Origin: Terebella lapidaria
Lineage: Eukaryota > Annelida > Polychaeta > Terebellida > Terebellidae
DNA length: 64,000 bases
Direction of reading: 5' to 3'
Assembly: GCA_949152475.1 (NCBI GenBank)
Contig: OX424570.1
Span: 15,992,694 to 16,056,693, forward strand
Positions 23,558 to 35,215 of this stretch are shown one piece after another; positions within the stretch are counted from its first letter, which is position 1; the number at the start of each line of letters is the position of its first letter. Position numbers and translations under genes: made by a program. Under the pieces are notes generated by a model. That model ran no database searches. It saw only the letters and a list, made by a program, of their open reading frames with translations, and had not been told where the DNA came from.

Positions 23558-24103
23558 ATGCGAATCCAGTTGGCATTTCTGCCATCATACAAAGAGGATC
23601 AGCAGAGTGACAGACGAAATACTGTTCACTATGCAAGCCGTGCAATGACGGACACGAGGAAACGATACTCTCAACTGGAACGAGAAGCATTGGCAGTTAT
23701 GTGGACCTGCGAGAACCTGCATATCTACCTGTACGGATCACATTTCAGGATTTTCACTGATCACAAACCACTACTGACACTCCTTGGAAATGCAAACTCA
23801 CTGCCAAGTGCTAGAGTGCAAGGACGGGCACTACGGTTACAGCCATATATGTACAAGCTCGAGTATCAACCAGGAAAATCAAATCCTGCCGACTACTTAT
23901 CCCGACATCTCACCAATGAGAAACCACAGATCAACACCCGAGAGCAAAAGTATGCAGCGCACATCATCAACTATCTGACAATGACGTCACTCCCGAAAGC
24001 GATGTCACTAGAAGAGGTCCATGAAGAAACTAGAAAGGATGTGACTCTTCAAGCCGTGATGAGAGCATTGTCAACGGGAAGCTGGCATACTTTCAAGGAA
24101 TGA
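23558..24103 (+). pseudogene. RNase H domain of the LTR element
   Basis: Contains YASRAMTDTRKRYSQLEREA, FTDHKPLLTLL and LEYQPGKSNPADYLSR, the standard RNase H blocks C-terminal to gypsy reverse transcriptases. Separated from the RT frame by a break at about 23,490-23,610 (a TGA follows the QRGSAE stretch in another frame). Confidence 0.88.
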
Positions 24104-24263
24104 TGTCAACATCAATCAAACGGTGTATGACAGATACAAACTACTACAAGATGAACTACCTGCTTCTCCAGATTACGACATGCTGCTCAGAGGAACAGGC
24201 ATTGTAATACCGACATCTCTTCAACAGAGAGTGGTATAGCTGGCTCACAGTTGACACCAGGGA

Positions 24264-25248
24264 GTGGTGAAAACAAAGTCACTACTTAGGGAAAAGGTGT
24301 GGTTTAGTGGCATGGACATGCTCGTGAAGAATCACGTCAAGAACTGTTTGACGTGCCAGATAGTGACTGACATGCCTCAACGAGAACCACTTCGTATGTC
24401 ACCCCTTCCACCAGCGCCATGGGTAGAACTGAGCATGGATTTTGGACAGGTGGAAAACGGAAAATATTTGTTTGTCAGAGTACAGCCGGTATCCTTTTGT
24501 AGAGATCGTGGACTCGTCTTCTGCAAAAGTTGTTCTTCCCAGGTTAGACAAGATACTGTCTATGTGTGGAGTCCCTCACATCATAAAATCTGACAATGGA
24601 CCTCCTTTCAATGGGGAAGAAATGCGACAGTATGCACAGAAAGTCACCGCAAAATAACACCGCTGTGGCTTAGGGCGAATGCAGAGACAGAGAGAATCAC
24701 CAAGACTGAAGAAGGTAGTCAAAGCTGCTTTGAGACAGAAAATGGATTGGCAACAGGAACTGCGAGACTGCTTGCTTCCTTATCGAGCAACACCTCACTC
24801 CACAACACAAAAGGCACCTGGGACTGTCTTCTTTCGCCACACCATGAAAACAAAGTTACCAGAGATCATAGTGCTAGAGGAGGATGAAGAACTCAGAACT
24901 AGAGATTCATTCGCTAAGCTACATATGAAAGACAACCATGACAAGAAGGCTTATGTGAAGCCGACAACGGTAGATGTGAGAGACTGTGTGATTGTTAAGG
25001 ACACAACACTCAAGAAATCCACCCCGTATGTCCCACATCCAATGGTTGTCATCAAAAAGAAGGGTTCCGTGGTAACAGCATCAGACGGAGTGAAGAACAC
25101 CACCAGGAACTCGTCGTTCTTCAAAAAAGTCTCAGCAGACCAGCGAATCAGTGGCTGTAATCAGTATGATGACACATCTGACGAGGAATCTGGTTGTGAG
25201 AAGAACGCAGACATACAGGTACAGACTGGAACACAGATTGACACATAG
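24264..25248 (+). pseudogene. Integrase region of the LTR element, multiply frameshifted
   Basis: Shows CLTCQ of the HHCC zinc domain, then MDFGQVENGKYLF with the first catalytic aspartate, a frameshift at about 24,470, SDNGPPFNG with the second aspartate, a stop at 24,655, and a final region with YRATPHSTT (24,679-25,248). The expected catalytic glutamate region is in yet another frame near 24,678. At least three breaks, so non-functional. Confidence 0.85.
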
Positions 25249-25472
25249 GTCAGACCACCAGCACCAGTAAACACTCCACCAGTCACAGCCAGACAAAGAT
25301 CCTCTCGGATAAAGAAGATGCCTGCCAAGTACAAGGACTTTGTAACATACTAGCATGACCATGTTTAATTGCATTCCAGAGACGTATATTTGTTTTGACC
25401 AAAGACATTTGATGTTTTGTTATGTATGCATAATCGTTGTGTTTGATTACTATATATCTAATTGAGGGGAGA

Positions 25473-25635
25473 TGTAATGTCGTGAATTATTGTATTTTAC
25501 GTAATGGCGCATCCCGCCAGATGTTACTATGTAGCTGCCGGAAGTCACGGCATCGATGTTTTGTTGACATTTGTTGTCCTGGAAATAAATACTTATGGAC
25601 AGTTAATTATTACTACAATCACAGCAAACATTATA
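25473..25635 (+). repeat. 3' LTR
   Basis: 163 bp, starting tgtaatgtcgtgaattattg after a purine tract (gaggggaga at about 25,464-25,472, the likely polypurine tract) and ending aacattata before TSD agtat. Differs from the 5' LTR by a 33-bp segment and several substitutions, in keeping with an old insertion. Confidence 0.85.
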
Positions 25636-25694
25636 AGTATAACATCTGCAATTGCATCATTTATGCAAATAAATCCCTAGATATCTGACGAAAG

Positions 25695-25870
25695 CTGATG
25701 TGTGTTTTGTGTTCGTTCATTAGCATGGTCTATATTATTTCGCCAATGTATTGGTTCATACCGAGGAGAATGACGAAAACGAACGTGTGTTTTGCTAATG
25801 TTCGTTCAGTAGCATGTTCTATATTCGCCAATGTATTGGTTCATACCGAGGCGAATGACGAAAACGAATG
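25695..25870. repeat. Direct duplication of about 90 bp beside the inverted-repeat right arm
   Basis: ccaatgtattggttcatacc occurs twice (about 25,744 and 25,829), each followed by gagg(a/c)gaatgacgaaaacgaa and preceded by gttcgttcattagcatg-like sequence. On the minus strand it matches the 3' flank of the SLC16 copies near 4,507-4,555. Confidence 0.7.
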
Positions 25871-26099
25871 ACGAAACGAACTTTATTATTATCAGAAATA
25901 GCTCAATCGCCAGCTGGCAGCACTGTTTTATCAGTCTTATTACGTCATTGTCTTGTCTTTTCCTGTGTTATCAATATAAACGTAATTTTCCCGCCATAAT
26001 TTACGCCATTGGTGATTACAGACCATATCCGTCAATGATTTGGGCGGCCCAAATGCAGCATGTACAATGCTGCTTCCTGACGAATGATACCTTGATAAC

Positions 26100-26220
26100 G
26101 GCGACACCAAGAGTGGATCCAGGATAATGTAAGGGAAGGGGGGTTCCGACATATCAAACATATTAAACAGCCAATGCGGTCTGGGGGCCTGGGGACGCCG
26201 TAAGCCCCCCGGGAGAAAAT
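26100..26220. repeat. Short dispersed repeat with ggtctgggggc core
   Basis: ggggggttccgacat ... gcggtctgggggcctgggga ... cgccgtaagccccc is echoed at 36,300-36,420 (ggggggttccaga ... tcggtctgggggcacggg ... cgccgtaagcg). Low-copy remnant of an unidentified element. The following 26,221-26,750 shows only a poly-G tract (about 26,492-26,508) with ggtccggacccc and no gene. Confidence 0.5.
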
Positions 26221-26754
26221 GACATTTTGACATTTAAACATGGCCTTTTTGAAGCATTCTGGCAACCATTATTGCATTTTTTCTCACAGTTTTTTCTTCA
26301 ACATTTTAGTCTTCAATCGCGATCATTACATGTAGGATAGTTTATATTATTTTAGTTCACTATAAAGCAACCTGCCTGAGCTCATACAATTGTATGTGTG
26401 TGTACATCCGTATACATGCAGTGCTGATGGAAACACTGAACTCATGATTAAAATGTTTATTTACTGCAAACATGACACGTTATTGATATATAAGGGGGGG
26501 GGGGGGGGTCCGGACCCCTTGGTCCCCCTCACTCTAGATGCGTCCTTGATTAACCCCCTATTCTATGAACATAACTACATATAGGCATATGTTATATCTA
26601 CCTATGGTACAAAACAAATTCTCATCGTTTCAGTGTTTACAAGCAATATAATTTGCGTATTATGCAAATGTCCATCATTGGTTCTGTCCGAAACACGGTA
26701 GCTACCCTGTACATAACTTGCTACTCGAATATCTGTAAACTGAAATCAAGTTGT

Positions 26755-29700
26755 CTAATCATTTATTGTTGAGTAATCAGCAACTTCTTGCTCGGAATCT
26801 TTACAAGTCTCAGAAATATTGTGAGTTTCATAACGCCGTCCGAATTCGATCAAAATATACATTGCAACAGTGAAGATCATTGCAATGGCAGAGGACACAC
26901 CAAGCATCGTGTAACTGGCGAAGTAAGTTCCTGTTTTGTACTTAAGCCAGCCTGAAAAGAAACATTCCTGTTTTATTTCTCAACTCAAGATGAAAGAAAA
27001 TGCTGTACTTTCTAACACTCCTTAAACCGTACATTCCGTATGGAATTGCTATTTGATCCCTCCATTACTTTTGACGTTGTTACCGTTTGTGAGTTTGACT
27101 TAAAGTGATATTGGCAGGAAAACTATTTTTTCCAAATCAATTACATATATGCCTGTGTTCTCAGAAATATAGGTTACATTACAAACTTTGCTTGATCTGA
27201 TGGATAAATCAAGCATATGACAGTACTAGCAGCCGCTTTTCTTTTGTTTTGTGCGCCACTCAGAGTTACCTTTGGCTTAACCTAGTTCACGCTCGATTGG
27301 CTCGAACATATACGAGTAAGCTGGAATCGCACTGCGTCACGGGATACAAAGCACCGAGAATGGCGTTAATGTAAACAAACTCAAAATATCTCCACCAAAA
27401 ACTCTCAGCGAAATCTAATAGAAAGGGGCGTCTGATAGGGCATACAAGTGCAGAAATATAACTGTTATGTTTTCTTGGTTCGATCAGAAAGATATGGAAA
27501 AATCCATAACTTACTGCCAACATCACTTTAAATATAGAGTTTCAAATGATACATACCCGCAAATGGAGGACCTATCATGGAGCCTATCATACTCAATAGG
27601 CGATGAACACTGAAGCCTTTGGCACAATTTTCATATCCCAGGATTTCAACTATGGCAAGACTTACACAATCCCAGGAACCTGCAGCTCGAAAATGTATGG
27701 TATTTAACTGGAATGTCAAATACAGAAAATAATCATTGTCAGAATACAGTGAACCCAGTTAAACAATAATAATATGTTGGTAACACCACCATATCGTCGC
27801 AGATACAAAGCGAATTGAAGGAATTGCAAACAGAATGCCTTAAGGGTTTGATCCTGGGTGTGCGGGCATTGCTGTCAGACACACGGTCAAGGGCAGTCCC
27901 CTGCAATGCGTGAGGCCGCAGGTCGAAGGCATGCATAAGACTGTCCCGAGATCGTGTGTCTGACAGGCACAAAATACCTAGGATCAAACACGATTATAAC
28001 ATGTTTTTGTCGAGACAAACGAGTAGTGTAGTAGGAGCCAAGTATCTGGCAGGTGGGGCTACGGTATTTGCCAGGGGAGTAACGGCGTCATATCGTTTGC
28101 TCTATACTCGCTGGGGCAGCGGTGGCTGATCCTGAGCCTGAGGCTGTGGCTGAGGCTGTGGCCCAACCTGAGGCTGAGGCAAATTTATAGATGACCATTT
28201 CTCAGCCTCTCCCCAAAAATTATGCAGTTTTAAGGATGACTATCACCTGATCCTTAGAAATTGATTATATGGTGGAAGTCTGCTGTAAAATAGGAAAAGC
28301 AAGAAAATGTCATATATTTGTTTGTCTTTTTTTACATTGAATATATATTGGGATAATCAGAAAATGTATTTTTTTAAAAGTATGAAAAAAATAATAACAA
28401 AAATCAGTACAAAAATGTTAATAATACAATTCAAGGAAGAATGATAAAATTAAACAAAAATTTAATAATATATATCAAAACTAATAAAAACAAATTCCAT
28501 AATTCTTTCTAAAAAATATCATAATAAATATATAAAAAATAATAGTAAAAATACAATGTTCAAAACATCCATCTGTGCATTAGGATTTAACTGTGGCTCC
28601 CATATCGAGCAGAAGGTCCAAAAAATGACAAACCTGACGAGTATGGGGGTACATTATGTCATGGTCCAGCATATGTTGGGATCCTTATGACACCCTCAGA
28701 CAAGTTTAGGGCAAACGTTATGACGCCCCTAGGGAGTATATGGCAAACATTATGACGCCGTTACTCCCCTAGCGAATACCATAGCGCCACTTGTCTGGTA
28801 CTTGGCTCCTACTACACTACTCAAACAAACGAAGACCGGTGATTTCGATTTCAAATTAGGTTGATGCAATTTTCGTCTCGACAACAGGCCATTGTAGGAC
28901 CACAAACTTGGGAAAAAAGTTGTTTCCCAGGCATTGCACAGATAACCACGTGGTTATAACATAATCAGAGGTTGTAGAACAGATAGGTTGTGAGTGTAGA
29001 ACAGATTTTCCAGAGAGTGTAGAACAGATTGTCCACCATTTTCTCTCATGGAGCACTGTACTCCTGGCGGCAGGAGGCGGTGTTGTAGTTTGTCGTCCTC
29101 AGGTATGATTATGAGTTACGTCATTTCGTTTTGCTAACATATTCTTTGATTCATAAAATTATGTCATAGTAATATTGGTAAACACATTCATTCATAAAGC
29201 ACATCCATCTGCGAGGAGTGCCACCAGTTCGAAATACAAAATGGTGCCAGTGGAGTGAAACCTCTCTGTTCTACACTCTCTGATATAATCACGTGGTTAC
29301 TGTGTGGAAAGATAATTTCTCGCCAATGTTGTCTGACAAGGTCCATCCTCTTCAAAGTAGTGTGTATATATATAAAACCATGCGAGTGTCTTTTCCACAA
29401 TAAGATATCAGTCGAGTTTAGTCTGGCAGATGAATTCAGGATGCACGAGTCCGAAGGACGAGTGTATTCTGTGTTCATCCGCCAGACCAAACGAGACCGA
29501 TATCTTTTTGCGGAAAACACACGAGCGTGGTTTTAGTTTTATCACACACTACTTTTCAAACATGATATTAAATACCATCGTTATCATAAGAACATTGTGA
29601 ATGATCATTAATAAATTAATTAAATGGTTCAATTATATTCATGAATATGCATGTGATGTCCGAAAATCTCAAGTCTGGGCTTAGTAAGTAATTCTAGGTT

Positions 29701-32700
29701 ACTAGAATCGTTTTCATACGACATCACATTGTTCTTTCACGCAATAATGGTCTTTACATAATCCGCGGTAAGAAAGTAGTTTCGGCCCGATGCGGGTCAT
29801 CGAGTGATACAGATTAGTTTGAAGTAGGGTGATACAGAAAAGGTTATCAGACCTTTCGGAGTCCTATGGCATTGCAGTTTATAGTGTGTGATAAAAGAAA
29901 AAGATCGGCCAGTCATGTTATAATAGTTGGCATTATTATACGTACAATGGAACAGTCCAAATAACACTGCTGCGGCAAAGAACATTGCATAATCTGTCGC
30001 CATGGCAATGACGAATCCACTGCAAGTAAGGGAAAGTGATCCAAGTATGAGCCCGTGGACCGGTGTGACCCAGTTGCAATTCAGTGATGCACTGAGTATT
30101 GGGTTGAATAGCAAACTGAATAACCCTGTTAGCGTTAATAGGAATGCTGCGTCGGTTCCTGGAATGTTTTGAAACTCGGCCGCACTGACAGTATGCGACA
30201 GAAAACCCCAGCTGCTAATATCCATGAAAATTTTACGAAATATACACAGTATATATGGACCATTCTTCAAAACAGAAAAATCCATCATATCTCTCAAACA
30301 TTATGACGCCGTTACTCCCCTAGCGAATACCATAGCGCCACTTGTCTGGTACTTGGCTCCTACTACACTACTCAAACAAACGAAGACCGGCGATTTCGAT
30401 TTCAAATTAGGTTGATGCAATTTTCGTCTCGACAACAGGCCATTGTAGGACCACAAACTTGGGAAAAAAGTTGTTTCCCAGGCATTGCACAGATAACCAC
30501 GTGGTTATAACATAATCAGAGGTTGTAGAACAGATAGGTTGTGAGTGTAGAACAGATTTTCCAGAGAGTGTAGAACAGATTGTCCACCATTTTCTCTCAT
30601 GGAGCACTGTACTCCTGGCGGCAGGAGGCGGTGTTGTAGTTTGTCGTCCTCAGGTATGATTATGAGTTACGTCATTTCGTTTTGCTAACATATTCTTTGA
30701 TTCATAAAATTATGTCATAGTAATATTGGTAAACACATTCATTCATAAAGCACATCCATCTGCGAGGAGTGCCACCAGTTCGAAATACAAAATGGTGCCA
30801 GTGGAGTGAAACCTCTCTGTTCTACACTCTCTGATATAATCACGTGGTTACTGTGTGGAAAGATAATTTCTCGCCAATGTTGTCTGACAAGGTCCATCCT
30901 CTTCAAAGTAGTGTGTATATATATAAAACCATGCGAGTGTCTTTTCCACAATAAGATATCAGTCGAGTTTAGTCTGGCAGATGAATTCAGGATGCACGAG
31001 TCCGAAGGACGAGTGTATTCTGTGTTCATCCGCCAGACCAAACGAGACCGATATCTTTTTGCGGAAAACACACGAGCGTGGTTTTAGTTTTATCACACAC
31101 TACTTTTCAAACATGATATTAAATACCATCGTTATCATAAGAACATTGTGAATGATCATTAATAAATTAATTAAATGGTTCAATTATATTCATGAATATG
31201 CATGTGATGTCCGAAAATCTCAAGTCTGGGCTTAGTAAGTAATTCTAGGTTACTAGAATCGTTTTCATACGACATCACATTGTTCTTTCACGCAATAATG
31301 GTCTTTACATAATCCGCGGTAAGAAAGTAGTTTCGGCCCGATGCGGGTCATCGAGTGATACAGATTAGTTTGAAGTAGGGTGATACAGAAAAGGTTGTCA
31401 GACCTTTCGGAGTCCTATGGCATTGCAGTTTATAGTGTGTGATAAAAGAAAAAGATCGGCCAGTCATGTTATAATAGTTGGCATTATTATACGTACAATG
31501 GAACAGTCCAAATAACACTGCTGCGGCAAAGAACATTGCATAATCTGTCGCCATGGCAATGACGAATCCACTGCAAGTAAGGGAAAGTGATCCAAGTATG
31601 AGCCCGTGGACCGGTGTGACCCAGTTGCAATTCAGTGATGCACTGAGTATTGGGTTGAATAGCAAACTGAATAACCCTGTTAGCGTTAATAGGAATGCTG
31701 CGTCGGTTCCTGGAATGTTTTGAAACTCGGCCGCACTGACAGTATGCGACAGAAAACCCCAGCTGCTAATATCCATGAAAATTTTACGAAATATACACAG
31801 TATATATGGACCATTCTTCAAAACAGAAAAATCCATCATATCTCTCAAAGCTGTAACAACATTTTCCGCAAATGTAGTAGATTCTTGAGTTTGTTTCAAG
31901 AATTTTGTACTCAATAAAGAGGACTGTTCACAACTTCTGTTCAAACGATCCCTTTTCGCAGGTGAGCCAATCAGCAAGGTGAGGAACACAGCTTGCAGAC
32001 CCAAACCTCCTAGCATCAGCACACAACCGGACAATCCGTAAACTTCCAGCAACCAGTTAGTGAGGAGGGGTCCCACGAGAAACCCAGAACACATCCCGAT
32101 ATTTGTCGTTCCGGTGGCAAAGGCTCTGTTTGCGTCAAAACAAAGTTGGATAGCCGTTGATGCGGACAGGCACATGCCACCAAGGCCAATTCCTGAACAG
32201 GTGAGAGGAGAAAGTGCTAATATTCAAGCGTGTTCTACGTACAAGATTTTGTAATTATAAATGTGATATGTACACATTTTTTTTGCGCATAATGACACTA
32301 TCATCAGGTAACTGGATGAACAATACTCACTTACAAAACACTTACCTACAACGCCTCCTGTGAAAATCACGAACATTTCCATATTTGGAGAATAAGCTCC
32401 AACCGCAAATCCGGCAACCAATATAGTGGCGAACACCAAGGACACACGTCGGCATCCATAAATCTTGGTAAACGGTGCTGCAACTATGCCTGATGATGAA
32501 GATATGACCTTTGTTACTATACAACGATTTTTTTTAATATGTTATTTTTCATATTATTGTGATGCTAAAGAACATTGCCTGGTGATATAGAATAACTATA
32601 TATTCTTCACCTGGGAGTCAAACAGCAATTTTGTATCAAAATTCAGACTTCGATCGCAAAAAAAAAAACTAAAAACAAGTTGAGAATCTGTCCCATTTAA

Positions 32701-35215
32701 AATTTCAGTCCAAAATGGCATCTCAGAAATGTATGCCTATTCCGTTATCTTGTTATGTGTACAATGCCATACTTCTATTGCAAAAACTCAAAAAAGTTGG
32801 CAGTCTGCCCTTTCGTTAAATTTCAGCCCAAAATGGCATCTCAAGAATTTGATTTACACTAGCCTAGCGTATGTCGTATAAGCATTGTGACATCACATGA
32901 CCACGGGGGGGGGGGGGGTTGGCTTCACCCTAAAGTGACGGGTATACTACTATTGCACAATTACAGAAGCAGGCAAATGCACAAAATCGCTGCAGCTCAA
33001 GAAATTTTATGATTAGGCGAAAATTCAATCATTTTGAAAATATAAGATTAGAATATTTTCAGAGCAGAATATTCTCAGAGCAGTTTCTCAGTTGTGACAA
33101 GGGCTGAAAACTAGCGAAAATTGTACTGCGCCGCGGCCATTTTGAAACTCAATATGGCGACCTCGATTTCAGCGGTATGACGTGTGTCCCGCTTTCATAT
33201 GAAACAGCAAAAACAAATTGAGTCAGTAGACAAATTCTCACACTTTCTTCACAATCTGAACGATTCCGGCCATTTTTTACCTAAGCTACTGTACTATACG
33301 CCTCTCTCTTCGGAATTAAATCTCGCCCCAGGAGAAAAAAAAATGTTCGAGAAAATCCACTTACCCGAGAGGGAACCCAGGACACCATGAACGGGTCGAG
33401 TCGAACACTCTACCAAGTAGGCCAACTTGGATTCCCTTTCATCTCACTTGGTAGAGTGTTCCTTTTTAGTCCACTAGCCTATTGGTGATTCCCGTTTAAA
33501 AGTACTAGTATAGTGCCAATATGATGTGAACTTTTATGAAAGATCTCATTGATCCAAGCAAAATGGTCTTCACGGCATGTAAATATCACAATCCGTTCAA
33601 AAGTTAAAGCACTTTGAAGTGAAATAATCGGTTTTTGGTTTTCTGGTTGAAAGTGATCAATAGCTGTTCCCAAAGCAGCTGTACAGTGCAAAAGTTCCAA
33701 TGCGCACACGAGTTTGTCTAAATTTGATATTGAAAATTGGATTCTAAAAGTAGTTTCGCACGGAACGGTTCCCGTGTAGTGATGCAAAATTAACAAAAAA
33801 AGATGGAAATATAGAAACATAGCACCAAGGAGCTTACCGTCAACCATGAGAATTGCGTAGAATACTGAATACTTTCACAGACTGTCGATTATAAGGCTAC
33901 AAAACTTATACACATCACAAAGGTACATAGGGAGAATCTTATGTATTTCGAGGGAAATTGTCTGAATAGATTTGGAGGAAAAAAATGTTTTTGCTGGAAA
34001 TGGCTCAAAACGAAGAATGACTTGATTTGGGACAAAAAACATTTTTTTTGCCGACCCGTCAAAAAATCTAAATGGCCGCAACACGCAGACCGGCGATTCA
34101 AGGGCAACAAAACTTATACTCGTCATAAAGGTACATAAGAGGAATGTTTTGAAACAAAAATCTCAAAACTGATCAGACAGTTTTCGAGAAAATGGCCACC
34201 AAAGTCCAAAATTGGCAATTTTTCGTCAAAAACGGCCACCAAATCGGCAAAAAACGATTCAATCAAAAAAATTTTAAAAACGTCTTTAGATATTGGCCTA
34301 AAGTATGTTGTGACAAATTTATGGGGAAATTCATCATGCCAAAAACAGTTACAGACCCGGACGGACGATGGACGACAGACGACGGACGAAAAACCACGAT
34401 AATAGCTTATCGGCCCAAAGGGCCGGTAAGCTAAAAATACCCAGCCCTATCACTTGAGACTCGTATTGTATGGTGTCTTATAGTGATGGAACCCCAAATA
34501 TTCAGTTTGATTCTTTTGTGTTGCAAATAACGACAACATTGTGAATTTGTTTGTTTATGTCTTTGTTTATATGTAACATATCTTTGTTTATGTTAGCGCA
34601 AATGTAAACAATTCGTTCACATCGTGCGTTTTTATGTATGTTCAAATTCCACTACCGGGTCATGCGGACGCATTTTGGGGTTTGTAACGGTGATATATCA
34701 TATAATATATGCTAGCCAATTGATTGATGATGAATTTCAGAAGCCGATTATTCCACTTTAAGCTTTCTAGAAAAGTGGCTCTGTGTCAGCTCGTTAAAGT
34801 GATATTTCGTTTGCATTGTTTAAGATGATGAACAATGAATTGAACATGCTGCATTGAAAATGCCCTTTTTTCGTTAGCTCCAAGGTAAAGTCACCATTTC
34901 CATCTTACCGATGATACAGAATCCGAGACGGAATACAAATGTCAAGATGCCAAGAATGCCTTCGTTCACATTGTACTTTTCCTTCACATAAGTATATTGC
35001 ACCCCGTATGCGATTTCTATAATTGACATGATAAAATACAAGAAAAAACAGGCTATCAAGGTAATCCAACTCGATAAAGGTTCGATTTTCCAGTCGCCGT
35101 CTACTCGAAAACATCTTTTCGTGAAAGATGCGAATTTCAAGTTTTCCAGACAACATCTGCAGCATTTTGTTGACGACATGTCATCCTTTGATATCAAAGT
35201 CCTGCGTTCATCCAT
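26755..35215 (-). CDS. SLC16-like MFS carrier, gene E, five exons on minus strand
   Basis: Exons in transcript order: 35215-34909, 32489-32346, 32192-31497, 27679-27557, 26951-26755 (stop TAG). Predicted protein about 488 residues. It begins MDERRTLIS and has EPLSSW at TM1, YGCRRVSL, NANRAFATG-like DANRAFATG after TM4, LSGCVLMLGG, SVLKNGPYIL, YENCAKGF, GSMIGPPFAG and GWLKYKTG. Exon sizes (144 and 123 nt for exons 2 and 4) match A-D exactly; exon 3 is 696 nt with a longer central loop. Clearly diverged from A-D, so an older duplicate. Intron 3 (27,680-31,496) is swollen by a 1,551-bp tandem duplication that includes a second, incomplete exon 3. Intron 4 carries a TTAA-flanked MITE. Substrate unknown. 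Confidence 0.8.
27100..27531. mobile_element. TTAA-flanked MITE in intron 4 of gene E
   Basis: TTAA at 27100-27103 and 27528-27531. Inside it, agtgatattggcag (27104-27117) is matched by the inverse of ctgccaacatcact (27514-27527), 13 of 14. About 430 bp with no transposase. TTAA target choice suggests mobilisation by a piggyBac-type enzyme, which is inference. Confidence 0.65.
27843..27990. repeat. Imperfect foldback repeat in intron 3 of gene E
   Basis: gtttgatcct and ctgtcagacacacg on the left are inverted as cgtgtgtctgacag and aggatcaaac on the right, with a loop of about 65 bp containing ccgcaggtcgaaggc. Ends are well paired, so likely a small foldback/MITE element. Confidence 0.6.
28016..28826. 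mobile_element. Non-autonomous element with TIRs of about 90 bp
   Basis: Left end gagtagtgtagtaggagcca, then aggggagtaacggcgtcata, are inverted at the right end (tatgacgccgttactcccct ... tggctcctactacactactc). Between the TIRs is AT-rich, non-coding DNA and a short ctgaggctgtgg repeat (28,130-28,182). The right TIR is cut by, and copied in, the 1,551-bp duplication. Confidence 0.7.
29373..29535. repeat. Long palindromic foldback element, about 163 bp
   Basis: Left arm aaaaccatgcgagtgt ... aagatatcagtcgagttt ... agtctggc pairs with right arm gccagaccaaacgag ... cgatatctt ... acacgagcgtggtttt. The apex is cacgagtccgaaggacgagtg, a GTCC-GAA-GGAC hairpin with a symmetric GA/GA internal loop. Copied at 30924-31086 by the tandem duplication; a half copy is at 20,399-20,510. 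Confidence 0.8.
29946..30298 (-). pseudogene. Partial duplicate of gene E exon 3
   Basis: Last 353 nt of exon 3, from the MRDMMDFSVLKNGPYIL segment to the donor GTACGT, produced by the tandem duplication. It has no splice acceptor because the upstream half of the exon was not copied, so it should be skipped, unless a cryptic acceptor is used. It lies in intron 3 downstream of the full exon. Confidence 0.85.
30924..31086. repeat. Second copy of the foldback element (via tandem duplication)
   Basis: Same sequence as 29,373-29,535 displaced by 1,551 bp. Confidence 0.85.
32640..32855. repeat. Two-unit repeat in intron 1 of gene E
   Basis: ccaaaatggcatctcagaa and cccaaaatggcatctcaaga, each preceded by an aaaact-rich tract, caagttgagaatctg/aaagttggcagtctg and ccc(a/t)tt. 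Two units of about 125 bp. The rest of 32,856-33,340 has only a poly-G tract (32,906-32,918) and nothing else recognisable. Confidence 0.5.
33345..33462 (-). repeat. tRNA-derived SINE copy, plus an opposed SINE head
   Basis: On the minus strand, ggcctacttggtagagtgtt (A-box-like) and cctgggttccctc (B-box-like) match the element at 36,440-36,560, with gtaagtggattttctcgaa after it. At 33,433-33,462 a second head, tcacttggtagagtgttcc, points the other way, so two heads lie face to face. Confidence 0.6.
33890..34440 (-). repeat. Solo head of the hairpin-ended repeat family
   Basis: Minus-strand relative of the 5' part of the elements at 51,876-58,300: aaaatggccaccaaagtcca, ttttcgtcaaaaacggcc, a (ggacgacagac)-type tract, and the terminal hairpin gcttatcggcccaaagggcc/ggtaagc. 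acaaaacttatac...aaggtacata occurs twice (about 33,899 and 34,110). No minisatellite core here. Confidence 0.65.

Larger units (their letters stand above)
20995..25640 (+). mobile_element. Degenerate Ty3/gypsy-type LTR retrotransposon with TSD AGTAT
   Basis: Full structure including TSD AGTAT at 20995-20999 and 25636-25640. LTRs 21000-21129 and 25473-25635; gag-like region, CCHC zinc knuckles, protease, reverse transcriptase, RNase H and integrase follow in that order, the Ty3/gypsy order. Coding regions are broken by several frameshifts and stops, so no autonomous product is expected. The inverted-repeat arm at 19,835-20,010 acts as the empty site and confirms the insertion point (ttatact joined to gacagtg on the opposite strand). 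Confidence 0.9.
28748..31849. repeat. 1,551-bp tandem segmental duplication in gene E
   Basis: Units 28748-30298 and 30299-31849. Visible differences are only a few bases (for example accggt versus accggc, ggttat versus ggttgt). The unit runs from inside the right TIR of the upstream element into the middle of exon 3. Both outer breakpoints and the junction share caaa (28744-28747, 30295-30298, 31846-31849), a 4-bp microhomology. Confidence 0.93.

Noticed and set aside
27287..27526. 79-codon minus-strand open frame in gene E intron 4
   Set aside because: It is fully inside the TTAA-flanked MITE and shows no domain features.
29430..29465. Hammerhead ribozyme in the foldback apex (gagtccgaaggacga)
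   Set aside because: It resembles hammerhead stem II, but the CUGANGA box is absent and the GAAA part is replaced by GAG; core nucleotides are missing.
29188..29536. Overlapping open frames of 110 and 93 codons on opposite strands (repeated at 30,739-31,087)
   Set aside because: They lie across the palindromic foldback element; self-complementary DNA gives mirrored open frames without coding.
33479..33847. 122-codon minus-strand open frame in gene E intron 1
   Set aside because: No recognisable domain, no conserved counterpart in other copies, and it lies in repeat-rich intron sequence.
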